Assembly: GCA_963573385.1 (NCBI GenBank)
Contig: CAUYLG010041339.1
Coordinates: 1 to 64,000 of the forward strand
DNA: 64,000 bases
Reading direction: 5' to 3'
DNA from: Cacajao melanocephalus
Lineage: Eukaryota; Chordata; Mammalia; Primates; Pitheciidae
A model generated the notes under the pieces. The model was not told where the DNA came from. It searched no databases and saw only the letters and a program-made list of their open reading frames with translations. The translations under genes and the position numbers were made by a program. This document shows positions 16,499-29,029 of the stretch, piece by piece; the first letter of the stretch is position 1; each line of letters begins with the position of its first letter.

Positions 16499-17375
16499 TA
16501 GATAGCGAAGCAGGATATTTCCTTGACCTCTTCGTGGGACTTGCAACAGGCGTGCCCCATTTACTCAGCCCACCATTCTCAACTCCTCGTGGGAGGCAGC
16601 ATGTGAGTAAACAAGGTGAACTACAGTATATGAGCACTGGAACCAGCTGGCCACGTCTGCACCAGCAGGAGGGAACACCACTCACTCGTACCCAGTGTGT
16701 TCTACCCGTCATGAGAGGGAGCATGCAGGTGAGCAGGAGCAGGGTGACTGCTTTTGTGTACAGGCAGGAGCAAACTCTGTGTAGGCCCTGCAGCAGCATC
16801 TGGGATGTGTCTGCAACCCCTGAAGCCCCAGAGCTCTTCTAGCTCTGCCGTCCATAGATGGCCTATGTAGTGACAGCTCAGTGGGCCCTTTGTATCTGCA
16901 CTCACGTTTCCTGAGCTCTTATCCATCATCCAGGAAAAATGAGGTTGCATGAACGAATTAAAGAATAGTAAATGCAGGGGGTTTTATTGTCCCCAGTGAA
17001 AGTGGCTCTCAGCAGGAAGGGGAGCTGAAAAGACGATGGGGCAGGTATCTTCCCCTGGAGTCCAGCCATGTCTAGCTGGATTCTTCTCTGAAGTTATGCC
17101 AGTAAGCTCTCTGAAGTCTAGCCACTTCTCTCCAATGCCCAGCCACAGTCCCCAACATCCAGTGGCTTCTCCCCTCTGTCAGCTGAGTCTGGGGTCTTTA
17201 TAGGCACAGGATGGGATGGGGTGGGGCCATGGGTGGTTTAGGAAAAGGCAACATTTGGGCAGGAAAACAAGGATAGAAGTTCTCACTTTGGGCCTCAGTC
17301 TCAGGCTTTTTGACTTGAGGGTGAGGTTTTGCCAGGGATCCGCCCTGTCTGCCTAAAATTTCTCTGCCTCTTGTC
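16499..17375 (+). mobile_element. Solo LTR, ERV class I, MER52-like (copy A)
   Basis: Starts 'agcgaagcaggatatttccttgacc' and ends with '..gtctgcctaaaatttctctgcctcttgtca'. It contains internal tandem 'cgtgggagg.agca' motifs and 'gggtctttataggcacagg'. It is clearly related to the element at 20.9 kb. The MER52 assignment is from memory and the family is not certain; orientation is inferred from that match. Confidence 0.6.
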
Positions 17376-17904
17376 ATCATCGATAATATATAAGTATAAA
17401 CTCAATTTTATTTAAATTATGACAGCTGTGATGTTTATTGTACCAGTCAGACCTTCCAAGGTGACTCAGGGATCAGGCTGTTTCCACCTTGTGTTTCCAT
17501 CATCTTAACACAATGCTTCCAGAGCTCCACATCCAAGGAGGAGAAAGCACAGAGAATTATGTAAGAGTGTTTCAATGGCTCAGGCCAGGAGTGATATGTG
17601 ACATTCTTACTCACGATCTATTGCCAAGAACTTATTTTCTGACCACACCCAACTACAAGGCAGCTAGGAAGAGCACATGAGTGTTTAGTGAGTATTCATT
17701 ATCTCAGCCACATTCTGGTCACCAAATGTCCCTCTTCTCCCTCCTTCCTCCACAAAACAAGCAAACACTCACTCTTACTCCACGGGAGACAATACAAAGT
17801 CCCATCCAGTCCAGGAACCCGGCTCAAAAGATTAGAATCTCCAGAAAATGCACAGTGGTCTCTGCATCAAGTCAGATGTGGCTCCATGTGGTCCCATTTA
17901 TCAT
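17376..17904. other. Unassigned sequence
   Basis: AT-rich then mixed sequence; nothing recognised. Confidence 0.4.
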
Positions 17905-18475
17905 CCTAGAATAGGGGTCACCAAATGTTTCCTTAAAGGGCCAAAGTGTAAGTATATAAGGTTTGCAGCCTATAGCATCTCAGTTGCAACTCCTCAACTC
18001 TGCCATCGTAGCACAAAAAGCAGTCACAGACAGTACGCAAATGATGAGCTCAGTTGTGTTCCAATCCAACTTTATTTAGATAAAGTTAGAAACAAGCAGA
18101 AGAGTCCGGGCACAGTGGTTCATGCCTGTAATCCCAGCACTTTGGGAGGCAGAGGCCAATGGATCGCTGGAGGTCAGGAGTTCGAGAGCAGCCTGGCCAA
18201 CATGATGAAACTCCGTCTCTATTAAAAATACAAAAAAAAAAAAAAATTAGGTGTGGTGGTGCATGCCTATAGTAACAGCTACTCAGGAGGCTGAGGCATG
18301 AGAATCACTTAAACCTAGGAGGTGGAGGTTGCAGTGAGCCAAGATCATGCCACTGCACTCTAGCCTGGGTGACAGAGCAAGACCCTGTCTCAAAAAAAAA
18401 AAAAAAAAAAAAAGGCAGAAGGCTATAGGTGGTGTTTGGCCAATGGGCAATAGTTTGTCAACTGCTGATCTAAAA
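17905..18475 (-). mobile_element. MER1-type hAT-Charlie element, split by an Alu
   Basis: Text such as 'cttaaagggccaaagtgtaag', 'gcaactcctcaactctgcc', 'gtgttccaatccaactttattta' and, after the Alu, 'tttggccaatgggcaatagtttgtcaactgctgat' matches the MER1-like non-autonomous DNA transposon consensus. Confidence 0.75.
18105..18413 (+). repeat. Alu inserted in the MER1-type element
   Basis: Full-length Alu with an A-run of about 22. The GCAGAAG direct repeat flanks it and interrupts the DNA transposon. Confidence 0.93.
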
Positions 18476-19965
18476 AGTCAAGTCAGCTACCTTCTACATA
18501 CCAGTATTCAGTGGTGGAACAGAGATAAGACAACAGCCATAAAGACTCATTCAAAGAGGAGAAAAATGGGAGATTCCTGCAGTTGCAGAACCAAAGACAT
18601 TCTGAAATCCTACTGGACAGCCATCGTGAGGACCTCTGACCTGGAGGGTGGGAGATGTTCCCTAGTTAGTCCTTAAGGCTGCCCTCTGGAGGACACTGTT
18701 TTTTAACTGTCCTCCAAGGACATATTGCAGAAGTTTCTTCCTTTTCTCTTGCCTCCTTGGCCTCATCGGAAGTAGGTTTCAGAAAATGTGTCCTCCTGGG
18801 GGGCTGCATAGCTTTCCCAGCCTGTTTGCCTCTTGGAGTCTCGAGAGTGGTGATAGGTCCCAAATCATCACAGGCCTTTTAAGGCCAGAATCATGAGAGG
18901 GGTGGCTGCTTGGTTTTGTTGGCGTATGAATCTCAAAGTTCAGCAGTCGGTTCTGTTTCCAGGAACCACACCCATTGTTCTTTCAAGGCTTGGATCCCAG
19001 ATCTGCTTCGTTTCTTCATTCCAGGCACCCCAGCTTCTTTCACTCAATGTGGTGGTGGCTACCTAGACGCAACTTGAAGCAGTAGGTGTAGCCTGAATCT
19101 CGTATTTGCTCTGGTACATTTTAGCCAGAGGGAAATTTTAACAACAGGTGTGGAACACAACCTTCATTTGACTTTTGCCGTAATTCCAACTGGACAGCAC
19201 ACCTTTCATCTGATACTTGCCTTTGGCCATTTAAAATCATTCTAAATTCCATGACTTAGCATTGATCATCGAAGGGCAGTTAGCTTTGCCACTTTAATTT
19301 CTGGCCTGTCACTATTTTCTTTTATTACTCCTAGAAACTAGTTAATTATACTCTTCCTTGTAAATCTTGTTAAGCCCAGTAATAACCAGCACATGCTACC
19401 GACGTTCTATTTTCAATCCCTTCCCTTCGAGCTACAAGTTCATTAAGAAGCGAATAAGCCTTCCAAGTTATTGCAGGCTAGTCTTATAAATATTTTACCA
19501 CTGTATAGCAGGGGCTGCAGAGTTTTCAGTCGGATGCAGTTTCCTCACTGCTGTTGCCTAGCCAATCTGTCAATGCAGCATTCCATTTCTACTACCAATT
19601 TCTAAATTAACTAGAACAAGTCAGGAAATACTATTATCACAAGTGAATCCCAATATTCGGTGGTTTATACAAGTAGCGTGCTTTCTCACACAAAGTCTGA
19701 TATGAGTCTGATGGCTCTTTATGGCATATAAAATGTATGTTAAGGAGACACATGAAAAATGAATACAGGTACTTATATCCAGTATAAGTATATAGTGAGT
19801 ATTTGTTTAATCCAGTGAGCACGTATTACTTTTTAATCAGAAGAATTCACAAATGTTGAAGTCCACAGGTAATTCGGTTGCTTGGAGGGTATGGTTCCTA
19901 ACCATTCGGTTGAGTTTGTTTTGGAAATCTAGTCCTCTGAATGGGCCTTTCAAGATTACACATTA
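18476..19965. other. Unassigned intergenic sequence
   Basis: About 1.5 kb of unique-looking sequence; no coding exon or named repeat recognised. Confidence 0.4.
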
Positions 19966-20262
19966 GGCCAGGCACAGTGGCTCACACCTGTAATCTCGGC
20001 AGTTTGGCAGGTTGCAGTGGGAGGACTGCCTGAGCCCAGGAGTTGGAGACCAGCCTGGGCAATGTGTTAAAACCCCATCTCTTCAAAAAAAAATTAGAAA
20101 AATTAGCTGGGTGTGATGGTGCATGCCTGTAGTCCCAGTTACCTGGGAGGCGGAGGTGGGAGGATTGCCTAAGCCCAGGAGGTGGAGGTTGCAGTGCGTT
20201 GAGATCATGCCTCAGCACTCCAGCCTGGGCAACAGAGCAAGATTCTGTCTCAAAAAACTAAA
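19966..20262 (+). repeat. Alu, full length
   Basis: 'ggccaggcacagtggctcacacc' through 'gcaacagagcaagattctgtctc'. An older, diverged copy. Confidence 0.92.
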
Positions 20263-20899
20263 GAAGTAAAAAAGATAATATACACTAGTATGCAGGTCTC
20301 TCTCTATTGGAATGGCCCTTGCTCTGTGAAGTCTTCCCATTTCCAAAATATCCTTGAGTCTCTCCCTCTTCTGTTCTCTCACATCCCTATTTATGTCATT
20401 ACAGCACCTGGATATTGTATATTACTTTATAATACAAGAATACGGTTTTCTGTTTGCATTTTTGTTTCTATTCTTTTCCTAGGCAGTGTGAGGCACACCT
20501 GCCTGGAGCTGGGAGAAGAGGCAAGCAAGTACATACTGGTAGAGTGGGAAGGCAATGCTAATCCTTCAGCTTTTGACATCTGCAAAGGATTTGGATCTCC
20601 AGCCATGCAGTAGTTCTATAAGCTATATTTACGGCAAGAAAGGAAACCAATTGGTTTTCTCACCCCCATTCCTCTTGGCTTATTAGGAGGAGGTCTGGTT
20701 GCTGAACTTCATGATTTATCCCATGATAGAAAGAAAAGACCTTTGGCCTTGGAGGGAGACAATGGCCTAAGATGCTACCCTAGTGCGGAGGGGAGGTAGA
20801 GGAGGAGACATAGAGAAGTAGAGATTGCAGCTCACACCTCTGGTCCCAAAGAATAGACGGAGGAGAGATTGGTTAGAAAAGAACAAGGGGGAACAATAT
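20263..20899. other. Unassigned sequence
   Basis: Nothing recognised between the Alu and the LTR. Confidence 0.4.
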
Positions 20900-21830
20900 T
20901 GATACAGGAGGCTGTTTTCTTGACCCCTACATAGGACCTGTGACAGAGGTGTCTCATGTCCTCAGCCTGCCGTGCTCAGCCCTTCATGGGAGGGAGAACG
21001 TAGGAAAGCAAGTGCAGTCTGCTTTGGTGCTGGCAGAATCAAACTCCGTTTACTCGGACCTGCTGGGCCTTACCCCTCGTGGGAGGGAGTGCATAGGTGA
21101 GCCAGTGCAAGAACGAGCCAGCCACTTTGGCACAGGCAGAAGCAAACTCTGTGCAGGCCCCACAGCAGCATCCAGGTGGGGGTGCCTGTGATCCCACGGC
21201 CCCAGAGGGCATGTTACAGTGCTCTCTTAGCTCTACTGTCTGCAAACAGCAGTATGTTATCAGCTCAGTGGTCCCTCTGCCTCATCCTGTGTGGCTGCTG
21301 CCCTCTGCCAGGGAGGGCAAAGGGCCAGTGTGGCAGCCTTTTTGAGAACCTGCATTTGGTGGGTCCTGAATTCTTGTCCAGTGCCCAAGAAGAATTAGGT
21401 CACATGGAAAAACTGAAGGATGGTGAATGCAGAGAATTTTACTGAGCAAGGTAAGCAGCTCTCAGTGGAGAGGGGAGCTACAAAGGGGATGGGAAGGGCA
21501 GATTGCTCTCCCTTGAAGTCAAGTCACCTCTCTGCCTCTCTCCTCCAAAGTCAAGTTGCCTCTCCTCGACATCCACCTGCTTTTCCCATCTACCGGCTGA
21601 GACTGGGGTCTTCATAGGCACAGGATGGAGGGTGGGATGGGCTATAGGTAGTTTTGGAAAAGGCAACATTCAGTTGGTAAAAAGACATTATTCAAAAAAA
21701 AAAAAAACTAATCGGGAGAGAGTGGATAAACAGTTATAGAAGTTCTCACTTTGGGTCATGGGTTTCGGGCTTTTCAGCTTGAAGGTCGGGCTTTGCCAGG
21801 GACCCTCCCCTGTCTGCCTCCTGTTTCTAT
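20900..21830 (+). mobile_element. Solo LTR, ERV class I, MER52-like (copy B)
   Basis: Begins TGATACAGGAGGCTG and ends near 'tctatctaca'. It shares with copy A, in order, 'cttgacc', 'tcatgggagggag', 'ctctgtgcaggcccCACAGCAGCATCC', 'gggtcttcataggcacagg' and 'ggaaaaggcaacatt'. It adds 'gggtcctgaattcttg', which recalls LTR12. Copies A and B are separate, diverged insertions. Confidence 0.6.
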
Positions 21831-22696
21831 CTACATATTAATCCTGATATTTTAGGGAAGTTTAGGAAAATGCTTTTGCCCAGTTCAAGCTGGACTCACC
21901 TCTCATGTACAACCACAGGGAACTCATGACTTGTAGAACCTAAAGGGAAACCGCATCAAAGTAGACTCATGATTCAGCAGGATTGGGGAGACGGGGCTTG
22001 AGCTGAGCACTGACGATCCACTTTCCATTCCTGTGTGCTGTGCTCATGATTGAAAAGTTCCAATTTGTGGAAGAAGATAAGCAGAAGTTAGCTGAGGTTC
22101 AGTAGGAGAGTTTACCAGAAGACGTCCCTGCTATAGGGACCAAGGGGCCCGTACCTGAAGGAAGTAGGGCAGCCACAGCACCATCCAGAACTCAGGAGAG
22201 TTTTGGCCAACCAAAGAAGGACCGTAAAGCCCTGACCAGGCCAGATCACTAATCACTCCAGCCACAGACACCTAGGGCCAGAATCAGCAGAGGGAGCTGG
22301 TCAGCCTTCATCAGTCGCCAGCCCAGAGCAATCCAGGTGCCTCATGGCACAGCCTGGCAGGGACCCTCCAGGACAACTCATGGTCTCAAGAACCCGCCTT
22401 CTCCCCTGCTGCCATGCACACCTAGTAAGCCCTCCACATGTGCCACATGCCATTCCGGGTTAGGGAAGGATGGCGGGGACAAACCTAAGAGGTCAAAAAT
22501 TTCACCTAAAGGGACCATTTATTGCATCAGAATAAGATTTTATGGTTTATTTAAATCTAATTCGTCTCCTCCCTATCACACCTTTGCCAGGTGGTAGAGA
22601 TTTGTTAAGAAAATCATAGTAGCTGTAAAAAATAGGAGTTCTTTGTTTTACACATTTGAATTGTATTGTGAAGTCTGGCATGGAACACGCGTGTTT
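21831..22696. other. Unassigned sequence
   Basis: No repeat family or gene recognised. Confidence 0.4.
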
Positions 22697-22810
22697 TCCT
22701 AGGTGCTTAAGAAGCCGAGGCAGCAGGAGTTCGAGGTTACAATGAGCTAGAATCACACTGCTGCACTCTAGCCCGGGTGACAGAGCAAGACCCTACATTA
22801 AAAAAAAAAA
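22697..22810 (+). repeat. Alu right-arm fragment
   Basis: 'gaagccgaggcagcaggagttcgagg...ctagcccgggtgacagagcaagacc' with a short A-tail. Confidence 0.8.
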
Positions 22811-22836
22811 TGTATATATATATATAATGTATATAT

Positions 22837-22870
<34 letters not shown>
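22811..22870. repeat. (TA)n(CA)n microsatellite
   Basis: Alternating TATATA, then about ten CA units, then TATATA, at an Alu tail. Confidence 0.92.
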
Positions 22871-23054
22871 TGTGAGTAAATGTTCCAACTACAACTAAAA
22901 TGGTGTAAAACAGTGTTTGCATATAACCTAAGCACAACCTCTTATATATTTTAAATCATATCTAGATTACTTGTAGTACCCAATACAATGTAAATACTAT
23001 GTAAATAGTTGTTATACTGTATTGGTTCCTATTTGTATTATTATTTTGTTCTTT
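22871..23054. other. AT-rich unassigned sequence
   Basis: Nothing recognised. Confidence 0.4.
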
Positions 23055-23197
23055 TTCAGATATGCGGTCTCTCTCCATTGCCCAGGCAGTGGTGTGATCA
23101 AAGTTCACTGCAGCCTCCAACTCCTGGGCTCAAGCAATCCTCCTGTTTCAGCCTCCCTAAGAGTAGGGATTACAGGCATGAGCCACCATGCCCTACC
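23055..23197 (-). repeat. Alu monomer
   Basis: Single reverse-complement Alu arm ('ccattgcccaggcagtggtg' to 'gagccaccatgcccta'), FLAM/FRAM-like. Confidence 0.82.
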
Positions 23198-23417
23198 TTG
23201 TATTATTTTTATGGCCCTATTATTATTTTTTATTGTGAGTTTTTTCCCTACATTTTCTATGCATAGTTGGTTGATTCTGTGGATGGTATCTGAGCCTTCG
23301 GTCTCTGAATCAGCTCTTCAATCTCTCTCAATGGCTCATTTAAAATAAAACAGGCTGAGCTACCATTCCCAAGTCCCACTGACACAAACTCAGATTGAGA
23401 GGTCCTATTCTTCTTTT

Positions 23418-23598
23418 TTTAATCGTTTTTATTTTATTTTATTATTTTATAGACAGGATTGCACCCTGCCATCCAGGCTGGAGTGCAGTGGCACAGTCAT
23501 AGCTCACCGCAGCCTAAAATTCCTGGGCACATGCAATCCTCCTGCCTCAGCCCCCTGTGTCACTGGGATTACAGGCGTGAGCCACTGCATCTGACAAG
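23418..23598 (-). repeat. Alu monomer
   Basis: Second reverse-complement single arm with a T-rich (TTTTA)n start: 'agacaggattgcaccctgcc' to 'cgtgagccactgcatctgac'. Confidence 0.82.
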
Positions 23599-23879
23599 GC
23601 CCAATTTTTATGCACCCCTGTCTCCTGAGTACAATTCGTCTAACACTGGCAGGGAGAGTTGGGGAACCAGATCCAATTCTAGTTACTCAATAAAGAGTTT
23701 CTCTGAAATCCTTGTGCAAAAAACCTGCTCCGTCAACACATCCCAGAAGCCCGTCTTGGGCCAGGCCCAAATCTTAAGAACTCATTGAGTCACTTAACAA
23801 ACACGTAGTGAGCATGAGCTACATGTCAGGCACTCAGGTTGCTTGTTAGTGTTGGGGTTCAGGGGAGCCCTCAGCTTCC

Positions 23880-24560
23880 CTGAGAGGACGTTTCTGTAGG
23901 TTCTTGGTCTATCACTCAAGAATGAAGAGAGGAAACCAGCATCAGTGCACTCGTGAAATAAGTACCAGACCCCAAAAGTGTTGCAGAAAAGTGATTTATT
24001 TAGGTAGAGGAAGAGAAAAAGGAGAAGAGAGAAAAGTTCCACGAAGAGTGTGGAAGGGGACCCCAGAGGGGAAATCCAGGAGGGGAAAGTGACCTCCCAC
24101 CATGTGGGAGGGGATTCCAGAGAGCTGGAAGTGCGGTGTGGGTGAAGGAGCAGAGGAATTTATCCTGGGAGAAATTCCCACCTCCGCAGGTTCCTCTGGC
24201 CAATGAAAGGAGTTCCTTAGAACTTCCGCTGGAGTGACTGACTTTTTGATTCTTCCCACGCCCATGAAAATTATAACAGAGACCGTTAAACTTCCCGGAT
24301 GGAGAGAGATGGGAGCGGGGCATGGCGCTGGGAAGTTCTTGCCCTTAAAACTACGTCCCCTTGTGGACCCGGAAAGAGAACGCATTCCCTCATTAGGAAC
24401 CTCAAAGTGACCAATGTGGTCCCTCCTCACTGGATCCCTTCAAGGGATAGATTCTAGGAAAAGAGAATGCCATCCTAGAGTTTATGTATCATCATGGGTG
24501 GGAGCGGGGTGTAAAAGGCACTGTGGGGTATTGAGAGGAAACTACTTATCTCTACCTGGG
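23880..24560 (-). mobile_element. LTR-like element, antisense
   Basis: On minus, a C/T-rich U3-like part leads into AATAAA (TTTATT on plus near 23,996) followed by a short U5-like segment, which is LTR architecture. No target duplication was established and the family is not recognised. Confidence 0.45.
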
Positions 24561-25490
24561 AAACATCAAGAGATACCTCCTCGAGGAGAGAGGAATTGGG
24601 CTGAGCTTTGACGGATGAGTCTTCGGGTTGGGCAAGAAATGGAAGGGCAGAGGAACTGCAGCAGTCCTGTGAGACACGTTTGCCTCTGTGGTTCTAGGTA
24701 TCTAATGATGCAAAAGGAATTCCGTGATCAAATGAGACTGGGTAACTACGTTACAGCCCTCTCTTGGAAGCATTTGCTAAGGGAGTGACCAAAAACTCCT
24801 GCTCCTGGTAAAGAGGTTTACAAGAGTCAGCGGTTAGAGATGAGAAAAGGGTTTTTTTTTTCTTTCGGAGAAAACTGATGGTGTTCTGTGTCCTTGCATC
24901 ATCCCCAAAGAGGAATGAGAATATGACCCCTCCACCTGAAGTGAACAGAAAGGAGCTTCAAGGTCACTCAGGGATATTGATTAGCACCTTCTGCCATCTG
25001 AAGGAAACCCAGTACTGGTACTCACTTCCACCGGGAGAGGCTAAAAGAGAGAGAAACGAGGAAATACTGAGTTGCTGCTCTGGTGGCAAGAACGAAGAGT
25101 GACTTCATGGGGCTGGATCTGTGTGCCCACAATTTGTTGGAGCTCGAAGAATCCCTTGTTTCCTGTGGACCAGATGTGGACTACGGAAGAGAGAGAGAGA
25201 ACGAGAATGTGGGGTCATCCTAGGCCCCATCTAGGTGATGTCTTTGAAAGAAACGACAGACCTCAACAGGAGGAACTCAGAAGTATGGGGGGATGCCCAG
25301 AGGCTGAGAACGAGTAGAGTTGGATGAAAGACCCATCTGCCTTCCATAGAAACCCTACGGAAGACCCTGCAGCGTGGGAGATCAGGAGACTCGAAACACT
25401 CAGGATAGACCGTGGCCTTGGCCATCTGCCAAGACCAAAGAACACAAGCTGGATCTCTCAGAACTGGTGTCGAGAAAGAACTTTCCTGGC
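24561..25490. other. Unassigned, possibly retroviral or old repeat
   Basis: No gene or repeat was identified. Its position beside an LTR-like block means ERV internal sequence is possible, but I see no gag/pol motif. Confidence 0.35.
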
Positions 25491-25637
25491 TGGGCGCAGT
25501 GGCTCACGCCTGTAATCCTAGCACTTTGGAAGGCCGAGGTGGGTAGATCACCTGAGGTCAGGAGTTCAAGACCATCCTGGCCATCATGGTGAAACCCCGT
25601 CTTTATAAAAAAAGTAAGTAAGTAAGTAAATAAAAGA
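25491..25637 (+). repeat. Alu left monomer with target duplication
   Basis: A single young-looking left arm ('ggctgggcgcagtggctcacgcc') ends in (AAGT)n/(TAAA)n. The direct repeat AAGAACTTTCCTG is on both sides. Confidence 0.92.
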
Positions 25638-25649
25638 ACTTTCCTGATG

Positions 25650-26039
25650 ATCTCATTTATTTTCCTGCCCTCAAACTTCAACCCCAAAAGGGTCAGAAAC
25701 TGCAGTTAGCAAGGTGGGGAAGTAAATCTACCAGGGGCCTCCTGCCAGCAGGGAGCTGAGTTGGAGAAGGAGGAAAGATTCAACTTTACAATAAGTTCAG
25801 AATTTCATTATGACACGGAAAACAATATTGTAATTGCCAAAGTGAGCCTGTGTTTGGCAACATTACGTGGTCAAAGATCACTTTATCACCTAAGGGACTA
25901 GGGGAGCGGTGTTCATCCTGGGAACAGGAGGAAGCATCTCCCTGGGACGGGGCTAAAGGGCCCCTGCTTGGGCGGTGGGAATGAGGCACTTTATCAATCC
26001 ATTACTTGCTCATTCTATGTCTGGGATACATAAGGAAAA
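25650..26039. other. Unassigned sequence
   Basis: Nothing recognised. Confidence 0.4.
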
Positions 26040-26205
26040 CAAAGAGAAGGAGAGGCAGGTACCTAGGGAAAGAGAGAGAGAGAAACAGAGATAACAGAAA
26101 GAGGGAGACAGAAGTGACAGGAGAGAGACGGGCAGGGGAGGAGAGAGAAGAGGTGAGAAAATAACCATAATAGAGAGAAAAAGAAGACAGGAGGAGAGGA
26201 GGAGA
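26040..26205. repeat. GA-rich purine tract
   Basis: About 165 bp of almost pure A/G with GAGAGA, GAGGAGG and GGGAGAC units on plus. Low complexity. Confidence 0.85.
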
Positions 26206-27575
26206 GAAATAAGCAATGGGTCCATGCCACCATCTACCCTTTATCTTTGATCTTCGTTTGCCACTTATAACAGGAACTGTCCTTTTCTGCCCAAATTTCC
26301 TGTGGCTTCCTACTGCAAGTCCCCAGGGCTCCCGCTGAGGGCTTTCTCCCAGCCCACTCCCTGCAGCAGGACAAAAAAGCCAGGGAGTTCCCGTCCCCAG
26401 AGCATCTTCAATCAAAGACAGATGTGAGATGAGAAATAGATCTCCCCACGTGCTCACGCCTCAGGTGGGGTTTCTGCTGAGGCACATCCTGCCTCTCAGG
26501 TTCCGTAGTGGGATGGCGTTCCAGCTGCCCCCAGCGCCACCTGCTTGGTAAGAAGCATCTTTTATTGATTTGCCCCCCTTTCCTGTCTCATATCACCTCT
26601 CAGATGAGCTGTTTACACTCACATCCTTGTCTGCTTCCCATGTCCATCCCAGAAGTAGAGGCCACTCTCTCCCCTCTGTCTCCCGGGGGGGCCCTAACCT
26701 CCTCCTCTATCTCCAGCCATCTGTGGCTGGCCTCTGTCTGTTGAATGTCCGCAACCCATAGCACTATTCCTACCCAAACCAAGAGGCTTCTCTCGCCATT
26801 CTCCCACCCTCCCCAAAGGAAGAGACCAGATCTCAGCTCAGGGTATCCCGCCAGCCCCAAGCATGCCAGGCAGTGTCCTAGTGTGGCAGCTCATAGGCCC
26901 TGGCAGTGCAGTTCAAGGGTGGTGCTGCTTCCTGCCCGTCTGTTTGGGAGCACATTCAGGAGACATGAGCAGATGTTTGGCAAATGTTCAACCTTGTCCA
27001 CGTCAGCCAACAACAACACACGCAGAGACGATGCAGGGATGGAGGAAGGGAGGAGACTTACTTAGAGCCAGGGATGGCCACAGGAGACACCACCTCCAGC
27101 TCCTTCTGGGTGGGAGGGAGGCAGGGTGTTCACATGTGGCTCGCATGCAGTGAGTTAGGGCATGGGACGCACAGTGCCAGTATTCTAGGGTGGAGCCCTG
27201 GGGGAATCAGCCTGCTTTTCTCAGCTTCCCAGACAAAGCCCATAACCCCAGTGCCAGCCTGGCTGCCCAGGAAGGCCTGCAGAAGCTGCAAGCATGTGGG
27301 TTTATCAGAAAGGGAAGTCCTTGGGCAGGATGGCCTAACATGTGGCCCACGATCCCCTCCTGGACACATGAGAGCATCTTAAATAATGCTCTTGCCACAG
27401 AGACTGGGCATTTCTCTCATCTTTTTCAGCACATGGCTCCGGAGAACCATTACCCATTGACAGAGCTGGGGAGATGAGTCCCATGCACCATCCATCTGGG
27501 CTGGAGGGATGTGCCGGGCAACTGAGTTTCTAGGGGTGCCGAGGCACCTGTGGGTGCCCAGGGAACTAAGTACTG
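26206..27575. other. Unassigned intergenic sequence
   Basis: No named repeat or exon recognised. 26,860-27,480 has an LTR-like texture but no diagnostic ends. Confidence 0.35.
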
Positions 27576-27965
27576 CCTTCTTTTAAAGACATTTTAAAAT
27601 TTTAAAATGTTTAATTGACAAATAGTGTATATATTCAAGGTATACAACATATGGTTTGATATACATAGGCGCTTGTAATAGTTATCACCATTAAACCAAA
27701 CAGCACATCTCCCATCACCCGTGTGGATCTGCACGAGATCCCTGGAAGTTGTTCATCGTATAATTTAAAGTTAGTATCCTTTGACCAACATTTTCCCATT
27801 TCCCTCACCTCCCCGTTCCTGGGAACCCTCATTCTACTCTCTGCTTATGGGAGTTTGACTCTTTCGGATTCCACATGTGAGTGAGATCATGCAGTATTTA
27901 TGTTTCTGTGTCTGGCTTATTTCACTTAATGTCCTCCAGATTCATCCACGCCATCGCAAATGACC
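27576..27965 (-). repeat. L1M-type LINE-1 3' end, antisense
   Basis: Reverse complement of the old L1M 3' UTR: 'tttaattgacaaatagtgtatatattcaaggtatacaac', 'ctttgaccaacattttcccatttccc', 'catgtgagtgagatcatgcagtattt'. Confidence 0.85.
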
Positions 27966-28374
27966 GTGGTCCCACCATAGACTCACAGCAGGGACAGGGG
28001 GATGGCCCAGCTCCCAGGCTTCCTCCATGGTCCTCACCACGACTCCCTGCTCTCCTAGACTGGATGGTACCTGAGCTCAGCAGTTCCCCTTTCACCTTGC
28101 CTCCCGTTGGCTCCTCCTCCCACTCACTCCCACATGGTTCTGCAAACCATTCTCCCTGCAGACATGGTTCTTCCTGTCCCCCTTGGACGGCACATCTGAA
28201 GCAGGTTTCAACGTAGAACTTGAAGGCACACTTAGGGTCACTCCCCATGATGCACCACAGTATTGCTCAATCCCCAATCTTACTGATTCAATTCCAGCCA
28301 ACAAAAATTCACGAAGGATTTCTGCCTGAGAGGTTAGGTTACAGGTGAAGCATTCCGGCCCAGATTCCGACTGC

Positions 28375-28585
28375 CTGTGTCTCCTACTTGCCAGTTGTGT
28401 AACACTGGGTAAGTTCACCTCTTCAGGTCTCAGTTTCCGCTCCTGTAAAACTCAGATAATGATGGTACCTGGCTTACAAGTTATATATGAGAATTACATT
28501 GGTTAATGCATGAAAAAGAGCACTTAGAAGAGTGTCTGGCACATAGCAAGTGCCCCATAAATGTTAGCTATGCTAATGATGGTAT
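28375..28585 (+). repeat. MIR element, well preserved
   Basis: Nearly full MIR: 'cttgccagttgtgtaacactgggtaagttcacctcttcaggtctcagtttcc', 'ctgtaaaactcagataatgatggtacctggctt', 'gtgtctggcacatagcaagtgccccataaatgttagct'. Confidence 0.9.
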
Positions 28586-29029
28586 TTTAACCCTGGGGAC
28601 ACGATTTGGGATAAGTTTTCCTGCCCTCAGGGAGCTGAGGGTCAAGCATGGTAGACAGAGAAGTAAACACACCATATAATTCAGAGTGACAAGTGCCGTT
28701 AACAGAGGAAGTACTAACTCATGAACGACCTGGGCGAATCAGTCCACCTCTCCAAGCTTTCATGTACCTGTAAAGTGAGGGAGAAGGAAGAACTGGTATT
28801 TAGCAGACGGAACAAGGGAGATGCGGACATTAAAAATACATTAAAAGTGCTGTACACTCACAGCATCTGTATTTGAGGCGTTCATAGTTAAGTGGAGGAG
28901 AGACAAGTATTTAAAAATTAGAATGCAGCAATGCAAGGCAGGGATACATACAAAAGGCCCACGTAGTCATGAGAATTATTACTCTTATTGACAAAGCGCT
29001 AAACAGGACGCTCGATGCTTAACCACAAA
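28586..29029. other. Unassigned or very old repeat
   Basis: 'ttttcctgccctcagggagctgagggtc' recalls a common ancient mammalian repeat, otherwise unassigned. Confidence 0.4.

Noticed and set aside
26002..26457. 151-codon minus-strand open frame, Leu/Ser-rich
   Set aside because: Largely the translation of the GA-rich purine tract on its complementary strand.
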